Part shown: one piece after another, positions 1 through 7,928 of the stretch
Position numbering within the stretch: position 1 is the first letter of the stretch
Layout: every line of letters begins with the position of its first letter
Source: Stappia sp. ES.058
GTDB lineage: Bacteria > Pseudomonadota > Alphaproteobacteria > Rhizobiales > Stappiaceae
Length of the DNA stretch: 64,000 nt
Direction of reading: 5' to 3'
NCBI RefSeq assembly: GCF_900105595.1
Contig: NZ_LT629784.1
Location: forward strand, 248,001-312,000
Notes under the pieces: generated by a model
Told to the model about the DNA's origin: nothing
What the model saw: only the letters and a program-made list of their open reading frames with translations
The model's database searches: none
Position numbers and translations under genes: made by a program

Positions 1-103
1 TGGAATAGGGTGCGGAGGGTCGCGCTTTTGCGTGGCCCCCGGTGGGCGGTGTATATCCCCGGATTGAGCAATGGCATAGCGACACATCGGGGACACACGC
101 ATC

Positions 104-1786
104 ATGACAAGCGCTGACGGATCGGCCCCTTCTCCACAACAGGCAAGCGGCGGCGTCTTGCTCGTGCGTGCGCTTGAAGAGCTCGGCGCGGAACGGGTGT
201 TTTGCGTGCCGGGCGAGAGCTATCTGCCCGTTCTCGATGCCCTGCATGACGCCAGCATTCCGGTGACCGTCTGCCGTCAGGAAGGCGGCGCGGCGATGAT
301 GGCGGATGCCTGGGGCAAGATGACCGGTCGTCCGGGCATCTGCATGGTGACGCGTGGCCCGGGCGCAACCAATGCGGCCGCCGGCGTCCATGTCGCGCAG
401 CAGGATTCCACGCCGATGATCCTGTTCGTCGGCCAGATCGAGACCGGCATGCGCGGTCGCGACGCCTTTCAGGAGGTCGACTACCGGCAGATGTTTGGCG
501 GAATTGCCAAATGGGTGGCGGAGATCGAGGATCCCGCGCGTATTCCCGAAATGCTGTCGCGGGCCTATCACACCGCGACCTCCGGCCGGCCGGGGCCGGT
601 GGTGCTGGCTCTGCCCGAGGACATGCTGGCGCGATGCGCAGCGCCGCAGGCGCTCGCACCCTTCACGCCGATCGAGACCCATCCCGGCCTGACGCAGATG
701 GCCGATCTGCAAAAGCGTCTTTGGGCGGCAAAACGACCGCTCGCGATCCTCGGCGGCAGCCGGTGGAGCGAGACGGCGCGCGCAGCGTTTCAGCGCTTTG
801 CCGAACGTTTCGGGATCCCGGTTGCCTGTTCTTTCCGCCGGCAGATGCTGTTCGACAACCTCCACCCCAACTACGCCGGAGATGTCGGGATCGGCGTCAA
901 TCCGGCGCTGGCGAAACGCGTGCGCGAGGCGGACCTGCTGATGATCGTCGGCGGGCGGCTTTCGGAAATGCCGAGCCAGTCCTACGGGCTTCTCGATATC
1001 CCGGGTCCCGCCCAGGATCTGGTGCATGTCCATGCCGGCGCCGAGGAGCTGGGCCGGGTCTACCGCCCGGCACTTGCCGTCAACGCCTCGCCCAACGGCT
1101 TTTGCGCAGCACTTGAAGGCCTGCAACCGCCCAATGAAACGTCCTGGGCGGGGCTCGCCAGGACCGCGCATGATGAGTATCTCGCCTGGTCCTCGGCCCG
1201 CCCCAAGGTGCCGGGCGCGCTGCAGATGGCGGACGTCATGGAGTGGCTGGAGGACAACCTCCCCGCCGACGCAATCCTGACCAATGGCGCCGGCAACTAC
1301 GCCACGTGGGTGCACCGCTTCCATCGCTTCCGCGAGATGAACACACAGCTTGCGCCGACGAGCGGATCGATGGGCTACGGCCTGCCGGCATCGGTCGCGG
1401 CCAAACTGAAGTATCCCGAGCGCACCGTCGTGTGCTTCGCCGGCGACGGCTGCCTGCAAATGACGATGCAGGAGTTCGGCACGGCTGCCCAGGAGGGCGC
1501 GGCCATCGTCGTTGTCGCCGTCGACAACGGCATGTACGGCACGATCCGCATGCATCAGGAGCGCGATTTCCCGGGCCGCGTCTCGGCAACCACGCTGGTC
1601 AATCCGGATTTTGCGGCCTTTGCGCGCGCCTATGGCGCGCATGCCGAAACCGTGGAGACGGCGGAGCAGTTCGGCCCGGCATTCGAGCGCGCGACAGCCT
1701 CCGGCAAACCCGCGCTGCTGCATCTGAAGCTCGACCCGGAAGCAATCACGCCGGTGAAGTCGCTGAGCGAGATCCGTGCGGGATAG
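104..1786 (+). CDS. Thiamine pyrophosphate-dependent enzyme, acetolactate synthase-like
   Basis: 560 aa with the three-domain layout of the TPP-dependent acetolactate synthase / benzoylformate decarboxylase superfamily. The N-terminal domain carries the conserved activating glutamate (about E60, in CRQEGGAAMMADAWGK) and the GPGATNA segment. The C-terminal domain carries the TPP/Mg motif GDG at about residue 447 and a DN about 28 residues later. Members decarboxylate a 2-keto acid to a ThDP-bound intermediate; the true substrate cannot be read from sequence. No small regulatory subunit (ilvH) lies next to it, so a housekeeping branched-chain IlvB role is unlikely. The ATG at 104 follows only a weak ribosome-binding site. 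The gene converges with the Pat-like gene on the other strand, 15 bp away. The 103 bases before it show nothing recognisable. Confidence 0.85.
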   Translation: MTSADGSAPSPQQASGGVLLVRALEELGAERVFCVPGESYLPVLDALHDASIPVTVCRQEGGAAMMADAWGKMTGRPGICMVTRGPGATNAAAGVHVAQQDSTPMILFVGQIETGMRGRDAFQEVDYRQMFGGIAKWVAEIEDPARIPEMLSRAYHTATSGRPGPVVLALPEDMLARCAAPQALAPFTPIETHPGLTQMADLQKRLWAAKRPLAILGGSRWSETARAAFQRFAERFGIPVACSFRRQMLFDNLHPNYAGDVGIGVNPALAKRVREADLLMIVGGRLSEMPSQSYGLLDIPGPAQDLVHVHAGAEELGRVYRPALAVNASPNGFCAALEGLQPPNETSWAGLARTAHDEYLAWSSARPKVPGALQMADVMEWLEDNLPADAILTNGAGNYATWVHRFHRFREMNTQLAPTSGSMGYGLPASVAAKLKYPERTVVCFAGDGCLQMTMQEFGTAAQEGAAIVVVAVDNGMYGTIRMHQERDFPGRVSATTLVNPDFAAFARAYGAHAETVETAEQFGPAFERATASGKPALLHLKLDPEAITPVKSLSEIRAG

Positions 1787-1801
1787 CCGGCCGTGTCGTG
1801 A

Positions 1802-4519
1802 TCAGGGGCCTGCGGGCGCGGCATTGACCGGTAGCGTCACCTCCGCGATGGCATCGTCGTCAGGCGCGGAGCGCACGGAAAAGCCGAGGGCCTGGCACAT
1901 AGCCAGCATCGTGGTGTTTTCCTTCAGCACCTCGCCCTTGATGGTCTCGATGCCGTCGGCGGCGGCATAGTCGATGATCAGCTGCATCAAGGCCCAGCCG
2001 AGCCCGCGTCCCTTGAGGGTCGACTGGACGAGGATGGCGTATTCGCCGCTGCGGTGGTCGGGGTCGGCGTGCAGCCGCACCACGCCGAGGATCTCGCCGC
2101 TCCGCGGATCGCTCGCCGCAAAGGCCATCGCGCGCGAGTAGTCGAGCTGCACCAGCCTTGCCATGAACGCGTGGTTGAACTCCTTGACGGGCGCGAAGAA
2201 CCTGAGCCGCAGGTCTTCCGGTGACACGCTTTCGAAGAACGTGCGGTAGCGGTCCTCGTCTTCCGGTCGCACCGGTGTGACGCGGACGTGCGATCCGTCC
2301 TTCAGGTCGAGCGTGCGTTCCCACTCCTTGGGATAGGGCGCGATTGCCAGCCGCGACCTGCCGCGCCGGCCGGCATGCGTGGTCGGCTCGGCAACGGCGA
2401 TACGCGCATCGATTGCGCAAACGCCGGAGCGATCCGCCACCAGCGGGTTGATGTCCAACTCGCGGATCTCGGGCAGATCGACGGCGATCTGTGCGAGTTT
2501 CACCAAGGTCAGCGCAATGGCGTTCATGTCGGCTGGGGGAAGATTGCGAAACCCCGCCAGCATCCTGCTGACCCTGGTCTGGCGGATCAGCGCATGGGCA
2601 AGGTTCAGATCGAGCGGCGGGAGCGCCAGCGCGATGTCCGAGATGACCTCGACCGCCGTTCCGCCATGTCCGAAGACAAGCACAGACCCGAAGGTCGGAT
2701 CGTCGGCAAGGCCGGCGAACAGCTCGTGGCCCTGGGCCTGGCTCAGCATTGGCTGCAGCGCGAAGCCGGTGATCTCCGCGCCCGGATGGTCGCGTCGCAC
2801 GCGGTCCGCCAGCGCGCCCGCCGCGTCCTCCACCGCCCGCGCCGTCGCAAGATCAAGCAGCACGCCGCCGAAATCGGACTTGAAGGGCAGGTCCGGCGAC
2901 ACGAGCTTGAGCGCCACCCTTGATCCCTGTTGCAAGATGGCTTCGGCAAGTGTCGCAGCCTCGGCGGGGCTGGCGGCGAGCCGGGTCGGCACCTGGCGAA
3001 TGCCATAGGCATCGAGAACCCTGGAAATCTCCGCCGGCATGAGCCACGTGCGGTTTTGCGCGAGCGCGAACCGCACAACCTCGCGCGCGGCTTTCACATC
3101 GGGGAAAAAATCCGACGGAAGGCTCGGCGGGGCCGCCATCAGCATGTCGCGCCCTTCGGCGTAGCGTACCAGATGCATGAAGGCGCGCACCGCGTCGAAT
3201 GCGCTGGCATGGGTTGGTATCCGGGCTGCATCCAGTGCCTGGCGCGGCAGGGGCGCACCGGCGGCAAGCGCGACCAGCAAGGGCTTCTTGCGCCCGTATC
3301 CATGGCTGCCGCCCTGGGCCCCATGGGCATGCGCCAGCGCCTCCGCAATGGCGGAGACGGGGGAAAAGGCGGACGGCGCGACCACCGCCAGCACGGCGTC
3401 GACCTCCCTGTCGTCGAGCAGCGCGGAGACCGTTTGCGCGTAGGCCTGTGCCTGGGCGGTTTCATGCAGGGTGAGCGGATTGACATGCGTCACACCGGGG
3501 CGCTGGAGGCCGGCGAGCCTGTCGTGGGTCTCGCGTCCCGGGAGGGCCAGTGTGCCGCCCTGGCGCTGCAATTGATCCGCTGCGATTGTCGACAGGCTGC
3601 CGCCGGTGGCAACGATGGCCAGACGGCGACCCTTTACCGGCTTGACCCTTGTGACGGTTTCCGCCGCCTCGAACATCTCGTCGATGTCGTCGATGCGCAG
3701 CACGCCCGCGCGGGCGAGGGCTGCATCGAAGACGGCGTCCGGCGCGGCGATCCGTCCGGCATGCGTGCGTCCTTCGCCGCGCGTTTCGCGGCTCGCCCCG
3801 GAGCGCAGCACGATCACGGGCTTCGACCGGGCCGCCGCGCGCGCCGCCGACAGGAATTTGCGCGGGTTGGCGACGGTTTCCAGATGCACCAGAATCGCGC
3901 GGGTCTTGTAGTCGAGGGCAAACCAGTCGAGCAGGTCCGAGACGTCGATGTCGGTGCGTTGCCCGAGCGAGACCGCTCCGGAGAACCCGATCCGGTTGGA
4001 GGCAGCCCACGAAAGCGTGGCATTCACGATGGTTCCGGAACGGGCAATGAAGGCGAGGTCGCCGGTCTGCGCGCCGGTGGCGCCAAGGTGGGCGGCCAGG
4101 CGTGCGCCCGGCGCGGCGATGCCGAGGCTGCCGGGACCAAGCAGACGCAGCGTATTGGGCCGGGCCGCGGCCAGGGCCGCGTTCACTTGCGCATCGCTCC
4201 AGCGATCATAGCCGCTTGCAAGCGCCACCGCCGCGCGCGCGCCCGCGGCGCCGGCTGCACGGATGGTCTGCGCTGCCCGCCCGGGATCGCCGACATAGAG
4301 CAACAGGTCCGGTGCGGTGTCGAGGTCTTCGATGCGCCGTTTCGTGCGGAATCCGGACGGCGCGTCCTTGCCGCAACCGACCAGTGTCATCGAGCCGGGG
4401 AACCCGCTGTCGGCGAGGCGGTTGAGCAAAAGGTCGAGCGCATCGGATCCGAACCGGTTCGGTCCCACGACCGCAAGCGAGCTTGGACGAAACAGGCCTT
4501 CGAGATTGCGAATGGTCAC
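1802..4519 (-). CDS. Pat-type protein: NDP-forming acyl-CoA synthetase-like domains fused to a GNAT acetyltransferase
   Basis: 905 aa, the usual size of bacterial Pat/YfiQ (PatZ) lysine acetyltransferases. Order: a CoA-binding Rossmann domain (residues ~10-130), succinyl-CoA-ligase-like domains (~145-470), an ATP-grasp domain (~490-720) and a C-terminal GNAT domain (~740-900) with the acetyl-CoA loop LKGRGLGWAL. In characterised members the large N-terminal part is catalytically silent and senses acetyl-CoA, while the GNAT domain acetylates lysines, classically of AMP-forming acyl-CoA synthetases, to shut them off. The start is GTG at 4519, preceded by AGGAT on the minus strand. No acs or sirtuin gene is adjacent, so its targets here are unknown. 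An active NDP-forming ligase is an alternative, but the GNAT fusion favours a regulatory acetyltransferase. Confidence 0.88.
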   Translation of the reverse strand: MTIRNLEGLFRPSSLAVVGPNRFGSDALDLLLNRLADSGFPGSMTLVGCGKDAPSGFRTKRRIEDLDTAPDLLLYVGDPGRAAQTIRAAGAAGARAAVALASGYDRWSDAQVNAALAAARPNTLRLLGPGSLGIAAPGARLAAHLGATGAQTGDLAFIARSGTIVNATLSWAASNRIGFSGAVSLGQRTDIDVSDLLDWFALDYKTRAILVHLETVANPRKFLSAARAAARSKPVIVLRSGASRETRGEGRTHAGRIAAPDAVFDAALARAGVLRIDDIDEMFEAAETVTRVKPVKGRRLAIVATGGSLSTIAADQLQRQGGTLALPGRETHDRLAGLQRPGVTHVNPLTLHETAQAQAYAQTVSALLDDREVDAVLAVVAPSAFSPVSAIAEALAHAHGAQGGSHGYGRKKPLLVALAAGAPLPRQALDAARIPTHASAFDAVRAFMHLVRYAEGRDMLMAAPPSLPSDFFPDVKAAREVVRFALAQNRTWLMPAEISRVLDAYGIRQVPTRLAASPAEAATLAEAILQQGSRVALKLVSPDLPFKSDFGGVLLDLATARAVEDAAGALADRVRRDHPGAEITGFALQPMLSQAQGHELFAGLADDPTFGSVLVFGHGGTAVEVISDIALALPPLDLNLAHALIRQTRVSRMLAGFRNLPPADMNAIALTLVKLAQIAVDLPEIRELDINPLVADRSGVCAIDARIAVAEPTTHAGRRGRSRLAIAPYPKEWERTLDLKDGSHVRVTPVRPEDEDRYRTFFESVSPEDLRLRFFAPVKEFNHAFMARLVQLDYSRAMAFAASDPRSGEILGVVRLHADPDHRSGEYAILVQSTLKGRGLGWALMQLIIDYAAADGIETIKGEVLKENTTMLAMCQALGFSVRSAPDDDAIAEVTLPVNAAPAGP

Positions 4520-4628
4520 GAGCGGGATCCTTCACCCGTCGATGCGCCATGCATCGAGGTTGCGCTTGCACCGGGGCCGATTGTGCGGCCACGCCTCCCG
4601 TGAATGTGGATGCAAATCCGGAAAGATC

Positions 4629-4670
4629 CATGGCACCGCCGCATCGCGTGATCGCGGCGGCGGTGCCATG
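4629..4670 (-). terminator. 14 bp perfect hairpin downstream of the universal stress gene
   Basis: Arms 4629-4642 and 4657-4670 are perfect complements (CATGGCACCGCCGC and its reverse complement) around a 14-base loop. It lies about 50 bp past the stop of the minus-strand usp gene and before the Pat gene. There is no strong T run, so it may be a transcript-stabilising stem as much as a factor-independent terminator. Confidence 0.5.
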
Positions 4671-4719
4671 TGGGCCTGCAAAGGCTCCCCCCGCTACAGG
4701 CCCAGTCTGTGGTGTGCGG

Positions 4720-5547
4720 TCAGTGCGCCAACATCACCGGAACGGTCATCGACGCAAGAATGTCGCGCGTCGCACCGCCGAACAGGAACTCGCGCATGCG
4801 CGAATGCCCGTAGCCGCCCATCGCGACCATGTCGATGCCGTTGTCCGACACGTAGTTCAAAATGGCGTCCGCAACGCCGGAGGTCGGCCGCGGCACCACA
4901 TCGATGGTCACGTTGAGGCCGTGGCGGGCCAGATAGGTGGCGATGTCGGCTCCGGGTTCGCCGGCCGTTCGGCGCCCGGTCTCGACGATCATGACGGTCA
5001 CCTTTTCCGCCATTTGCAGCATGGGCAGCGCGGCATGCACCGCCCGGCTCGCCGTCGGGCTTCCGTCCCAGGCCACCATCACGTTCTTCAGCGGAAGCGC
5101 ACTGCCGATATACGGCACGACCAGAACGGGAACGCCTGCCTCGAACAGAACGGATTCAATCAGCATTTCGCGCATGGGCTCCGGATCGTCCGGGTTTTCC
5201 TGGCCGATCATGACGAGATCGGTGAGCCGGCAATGCGCCAGAATGGTTTCCGTCGATCCGCCGGTGATCAGTTCCGCGGTGCGAACCTCGGCGGAAACAC
5301 CGGCCTTGCGCGCCATCTCGGTGAACGCGTCTCCGGCTGCCTTTGCCGCTTTCAAGGCCTGGTTGCGAGCAATTTCCACATAGTCGGGCGGCATCGGTGC
5401 CGCAATGAACCCCGGCACGACGGGTTCGAACGCAACGGTCAGTCCGGTCGCATGCGCCCCCGTGCGCGCGGCGAGATCGAGCGCGACCTGTGCAGTTTTC
5501 TGTTTCCCGTTCAGATCGACGAGCGTGAGGATGTCTTTGATTGCCAT
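4720..5547 (-). CDS. Universal stress protein with two UspA domains
   Basis: 275 aa, twice the length of a single UspA domain: domain 1 about 1-145, domain 2 about 150-275. The second domain ends in the GGYGHSRMREFLFGGAT stretch, which matches the G-x2-G-x9-G-(S/T) nucleotide-binding signature of ATP-binding Usp proteins. The first domain lacks a convincing copy, as is usual in tandem Usp proteins. Start ATG 5547 sits behind a strong GGAGGG. Cytoplasmic. Members are induced by growth arrest and stress; no specific partner can be inferred here. It is transcribed toward the Pat-like gene and is probably monocistronic. Confidence 0.9.
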   Translation of the reverse strand: MAIKDILTLVDLNGKQKTAQVALDLAARTGAHATGLTVAFEPVVPGFIAAPMPPDYVEIARNQALKAAKAAGDAFTEMARKAGVSAEVRTAELITGGSTETILAHCRLTDLVMIGQENPDDPEPMREMLIESVLFEAGVPVLVVPYIGSALPLKNVMVAWDGSPTASRAVHAALPMLQMAEKVTVMIVETGRRTAGEPGADIATYLARHGLNVTIDVVPRPTSGVADAILNYVSDNGIDMVAMGGYGHSRMREFLFGGATRDILASMTVPVMLAH

Positions 5548-5619
5548 GTAGAATTCCCTCCGTTCCGTGGCCGGTTCAGCACGTTAGCCAGTAGCCGTCG
5601 CATTCGCAACAGACCCTAG

Positions 5620-5881
5620 GGTCAGGACCTGTTGATATGACTGCGATGGTCGGAGCGGATGTGTGCGGATACGAGGAGCAAGCCCGCCGGAAGGCTGGAG
5701 CCTTTCAAGGGATTGCGACATGGTATCCCGTGCGGATCCGCCCGATCCGAAGGACGCTCGGGCTGACGTCGACCTGCGGCGTCAAAGCCCTCGACCGGGG
5801 GAACGGTCCCGCTCTTCGGGCTTTTCCTTGCATCTCTCGTCATCTCGAACGCCATTTCAGTCATAGCAACAGGCACTGACC
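5620..5881. mobile_element. MITE-like element, 262 bp, with ~30 bp terminal inverted repeats and CTAG flanks
   Basis: The first 30 bases (5620-5649) match the reverse complement of the last 30 (5852-5881) at 25 of 30 positions; both ends begin GGTCAG and contain CCTGTTG and TATGACTG. Each end is directly bordered by CTAG (5616-5619 and 5882-5885), as expected for a target-site duplication of CTAG or TA. The interior is too short for a transposase, though both strands are nearly open across it (ORFs of about 80 codons with no recognisable product). This is the structure of a non-autonomous miniature element. An IS5-superfamily parent (some members duplicate short TA-centred targets) is inference. 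Confidence 0.7.
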
Positions 5882-6131
5882 CTAGGCCGGTGCGAGCATC
5901 CTATCCTTGACCGGGATCAATTGATGGCGATTTGCGAATGCGGTTCCAACGGCTTTATTGGCAGTGCGCAGGCCCGCGACTACGCGAATTTCAGGATTGT
6001 GGATCAAGTGTAAATAGAGTGTCATTTTGTACGAATTATGAAAATCCATAAATTGAATGGAACGTAAAATGTATTGATGGCGGCTTAAAAACGTAAGTCG
6101 CCGAACTTCGAAAGTCATAACGGAGTCAAGA
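5882..6131 (+). other. AT-rich leader of the fasciclin gene
   Basis: About 250 bases, markedly AT-rich from 5990 to 6130 compared with the roughly 64% GC around. No open reading frame is convincing. It probably holds the promoter and untranslated leader of the secreted fasciclin-domain protein, but no unambiguous -35/-10 pair was identified. With the MITE-like element it makes up the 584 bp gap between usp and the fasciclin gene. Confidence 0.4.
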
Positions 6132-6620
6132 ATGCGTAAAATAACAATCGGAATCGCGACAGCGGCACTCTTTGCAATTGGCGGCGTGGCAAATGCGGCA
6201 AACATCGTCGAAACGGCCAAGAATGCCGGATCGTTCAACACGCTGCTTGCGGCAGCCGAGGCGGCGGGTCTCGTTGAGGCCCTGAGCGCGCCGGGTCCGC
6301 TAACCGTCTTCGCGCCGACCGACGAGGCCTTCGCGGCGCTGCCGGACGGCACGGTCGAAAACCTGCTCAAGCCGGAGAACAAGGATCAGCTGGTTGCCAT
6401 TCTCACCTACCATGTGGTCGGTCAGAAAGTCATGGCGGGCGACATTCCCGATGACACGACGGAAGTCGAGACGCTCAAGGCCGGCGGCGACAACACCATC
6501 ACCGTGGTGAAGTCCTCCACCGGCGTGACCGTCGATGGCGCCAATGTCGTCAACGCCGACATCGCGGCCGACAACGGCGTGATCCATGTGATCGACAAGG
6601 TCATCCTGCCGTCCGATTGA
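6132..6620 (+). CDS. Secreted fasciclin (FAS1) domain protein
   Basis: 162 aa. A cleavable Sec signal peptide is clear: basic start MRKITIG, hydrophobic core, and a likely cut after VANA at about residue 23. The rest is a single FAS1 domain with both conserved boxes: [17 protein letters not shown] near residue 58 (FAPTD motif) and the C-terminal [16 protein letters not shown]1 proteins are extracytoplasmic and mediate adhesion or biofilm interactions; in rhizobia related proteins have been linked to symbiosis. This one should be periplasmic or secreted. It is followed by a terminator hairpin and converges with the acyl-CoA dehydrogenase gene. Confidence 0.93.
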   Translation: MRKITIGIATAALFAIGGVANAANIVETAKNAGSFNTLLAAAEAAGLVEALSAPGPLTVFAPTDEAFAALPDGTVENLLKPENKDQLVAILTYHVVGQKVMAGDIPDDTTEVETLKAGGDNTITVVKSSTGVTVDGANVVNADIAADNGVIHVIDKVILPSD

Positions 6621-6664
6621 GCGCGAACCGCATCGCCGCGCACCATCTGACGCGCGTCGAAAAG

Positions 6665-6693
6665 AGGGGTCGGGCCGTCCCGGCCCCTTTTTC
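6665..6693 (+). terminator. Rho-independent terminator after the fasciclin gene
   Basis: The GGGGTCGGG / CCCGGCCCC stem has one G-T pair and a short loop, and is followed directly by TTTTT at 6689-6693. It lies 45 bp after the fasciclin stop codon and before the convergent acyl-CoA dehydrogenase gene. Confidence 0.75.
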
Positions 6694-6719
6694 CGTTCGA
6701 CGGGCGCGCCGCGCCCGGA

Positions 6720-7874
6720 TCAGACCGCCTTCATCGCCTCACGCGCGATGATCAGCCGCTGGATCTCCGAGGTGCCCTCGTAGATCGTGGTGATCCGGGC
6801 GTCGCGGGCGAAGCGCTCCAGCGGATAGTCCTGTATGTAGCCGGCCCCGCCGTGAAGCTGGAGCGCGCTGTAGGTGGCGCGCTGGGCGGCCTCGGAGGAG
6901 AAGAGCTTCGCCATCGAGGCTTCGCGGGCAAACGGCTTGCCGGCATCTTTCAGCGCCGCTGCCTGCAGGATCAGCAGCCGTGCCGCTTCCAGCTCGGTCT
7001 CGCGATCCGCGATCATCCATTGCACGCCCTGCATGTCGGCGATGGCGTGGCCGAACTGGCGGCGCTCCGCGACATAGGCCTTTGCGCGCTCCATTGCCGC
7101 GCGGGCGATGCCAAGCGCTAGGGCGGCGATGCCGATACGCCCGCCGGCCAACTCTCCGACGGCGATGCGAAAGCCCTCGTTTTCCTTGCCCATCACAGCA
7201 CTTGTCGGAACCCGGCAATCCTGCAACACGACCTCATTGGTGGCCGAGCCGGTCTGCCCCATCTTCTTTTCCTCCTTGCCGATGACGAGCCCTGGCGTGC
7301 CGGCCTCCACCAGAAAACAGGTGATGCCCTTGCCCCTGGGAGCGTCCGGGTCGGTGACGGCCCACACAATGAAGACGCCGGCGTATTCGGCCGAGGTGAT
7401 GTAGAGCTTCGTTCCGTTCAGGACATAGTGATTGCCGTCGAGCACGGCGCGGGTCTTCATCGCCGAGGGATCCGATCCCGCGCCCGCTTCCGTCAGGCAG
7501 AAGGCGCCGGCGGAATAGGTGCCGTCCGTCAGCTTCGGCAAATAGGCTTCGCGCTGCTCGTTTGAGCCGACCGCCTGGATCACTTCCGCCACCATGTTGG
7601 AGACCGAGACGGTGACGCCGGTCGCCGCACAGGCGCGCCCGATCTCCTCCACCGCCAGCGCGAAGGCCACGGTTCCGGCTTCCGTGCCGCCATGGTCCGC
7701 CGATACGTTCAGGCCCATGTAGCCGTTTTCGGCGAGCATCTTCAGATTGGCCAGAAACGCTTCGCGACCCTCGCCCCGGTCGAGCCCTTCGGCCAGCGGT
7801 GCGATTTTGTCGTCTGCCAGTTTCCGTGCGGTGTCCTGGATGAGATACTCTTCTTCGCTCAATGAAAACTGCAT
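6720..7874 (-). CDS. Acyl-CoA dehydrogenase
   Basis: 384 aa, the typical length for a short/branched-chain or butyryl-type acyl-CoA dehydrogenase. It has the N-terminal helical domain, the FAD-contacting segment FCLTEAGAGSD (residues ~125-135), the middle beta domain and the C-terminal helical domain ending in TIYEGTSEIQR, which supplies the catalytic glutamate at about residue 365. It oxidises a CoA thioester to the trans-2-enoyl form and passes electrons to ETF. Chain-length preference cannot be assigned. Start ATG 7874 follows AAAGGA. It is divergent from dctB, with 54 bp between the start codons. No other beta-oxidation gene is adjacent. Confidence 0.92.
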   Translation of the reverse strand: MQFSLSEEEYLIQDTARKLADDKIAPLAEGLDRGEGREAFLANLKMLAENGYMGLNVSADHGGTEAGTVAFALAVEEIGRACAATGVTVSVSNMVAEVIQAVGSNEQREAYLPKLTDGTYSAGAFCLTEAGAGSDPSAMKTRAVLDGNHYVLNGTKLYITSAEYAGVFIVWAVTDPDAPRGKGITCFLVEAGTPGLVIGKEEKKMGQTGSATNEVVLQDCRVPTSAVMGKENEGFRIAVGELAGGRIGIAALALGIARAAMERAKAYVAERRQFGHAIADMQGVQWMIADRETELEAARLLILQAAALKDAGKPFAREASMAKLFSSEAAQRATYSALQLHGGAGYIQDYPLERFARDARITTIYEGTSEIQRLIIAREAMKAV

Positions 7875-7928
7875 CGGCGTCCTTTCCGGTCTTCGACGGC
7901 CCTGGGGCGCGGTGCCGCTGGAAGCACC

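Noticed and set aside
102..659. Long open frame on the minus strand inside the TPP enzyme gene, and many similar frames elsewhere
   Set aside because: These are arginine/proline/serine-rich shadows of genes in GC-rich DNA with no family resemblance.
4483..5619. 378-codon plus-strand frame across the universal stress protein
   Set aside because: It is the antisense of a clear UspA gene; composition is histidine/arginine-rich and matches nothing.
5622..5879. ORFs of about 80 codons on both strands inside the MITE-like element
   Set aside because: They coincide with the inverted-repeat element, lack ribosome-binding sites and match no protein family I recognise.
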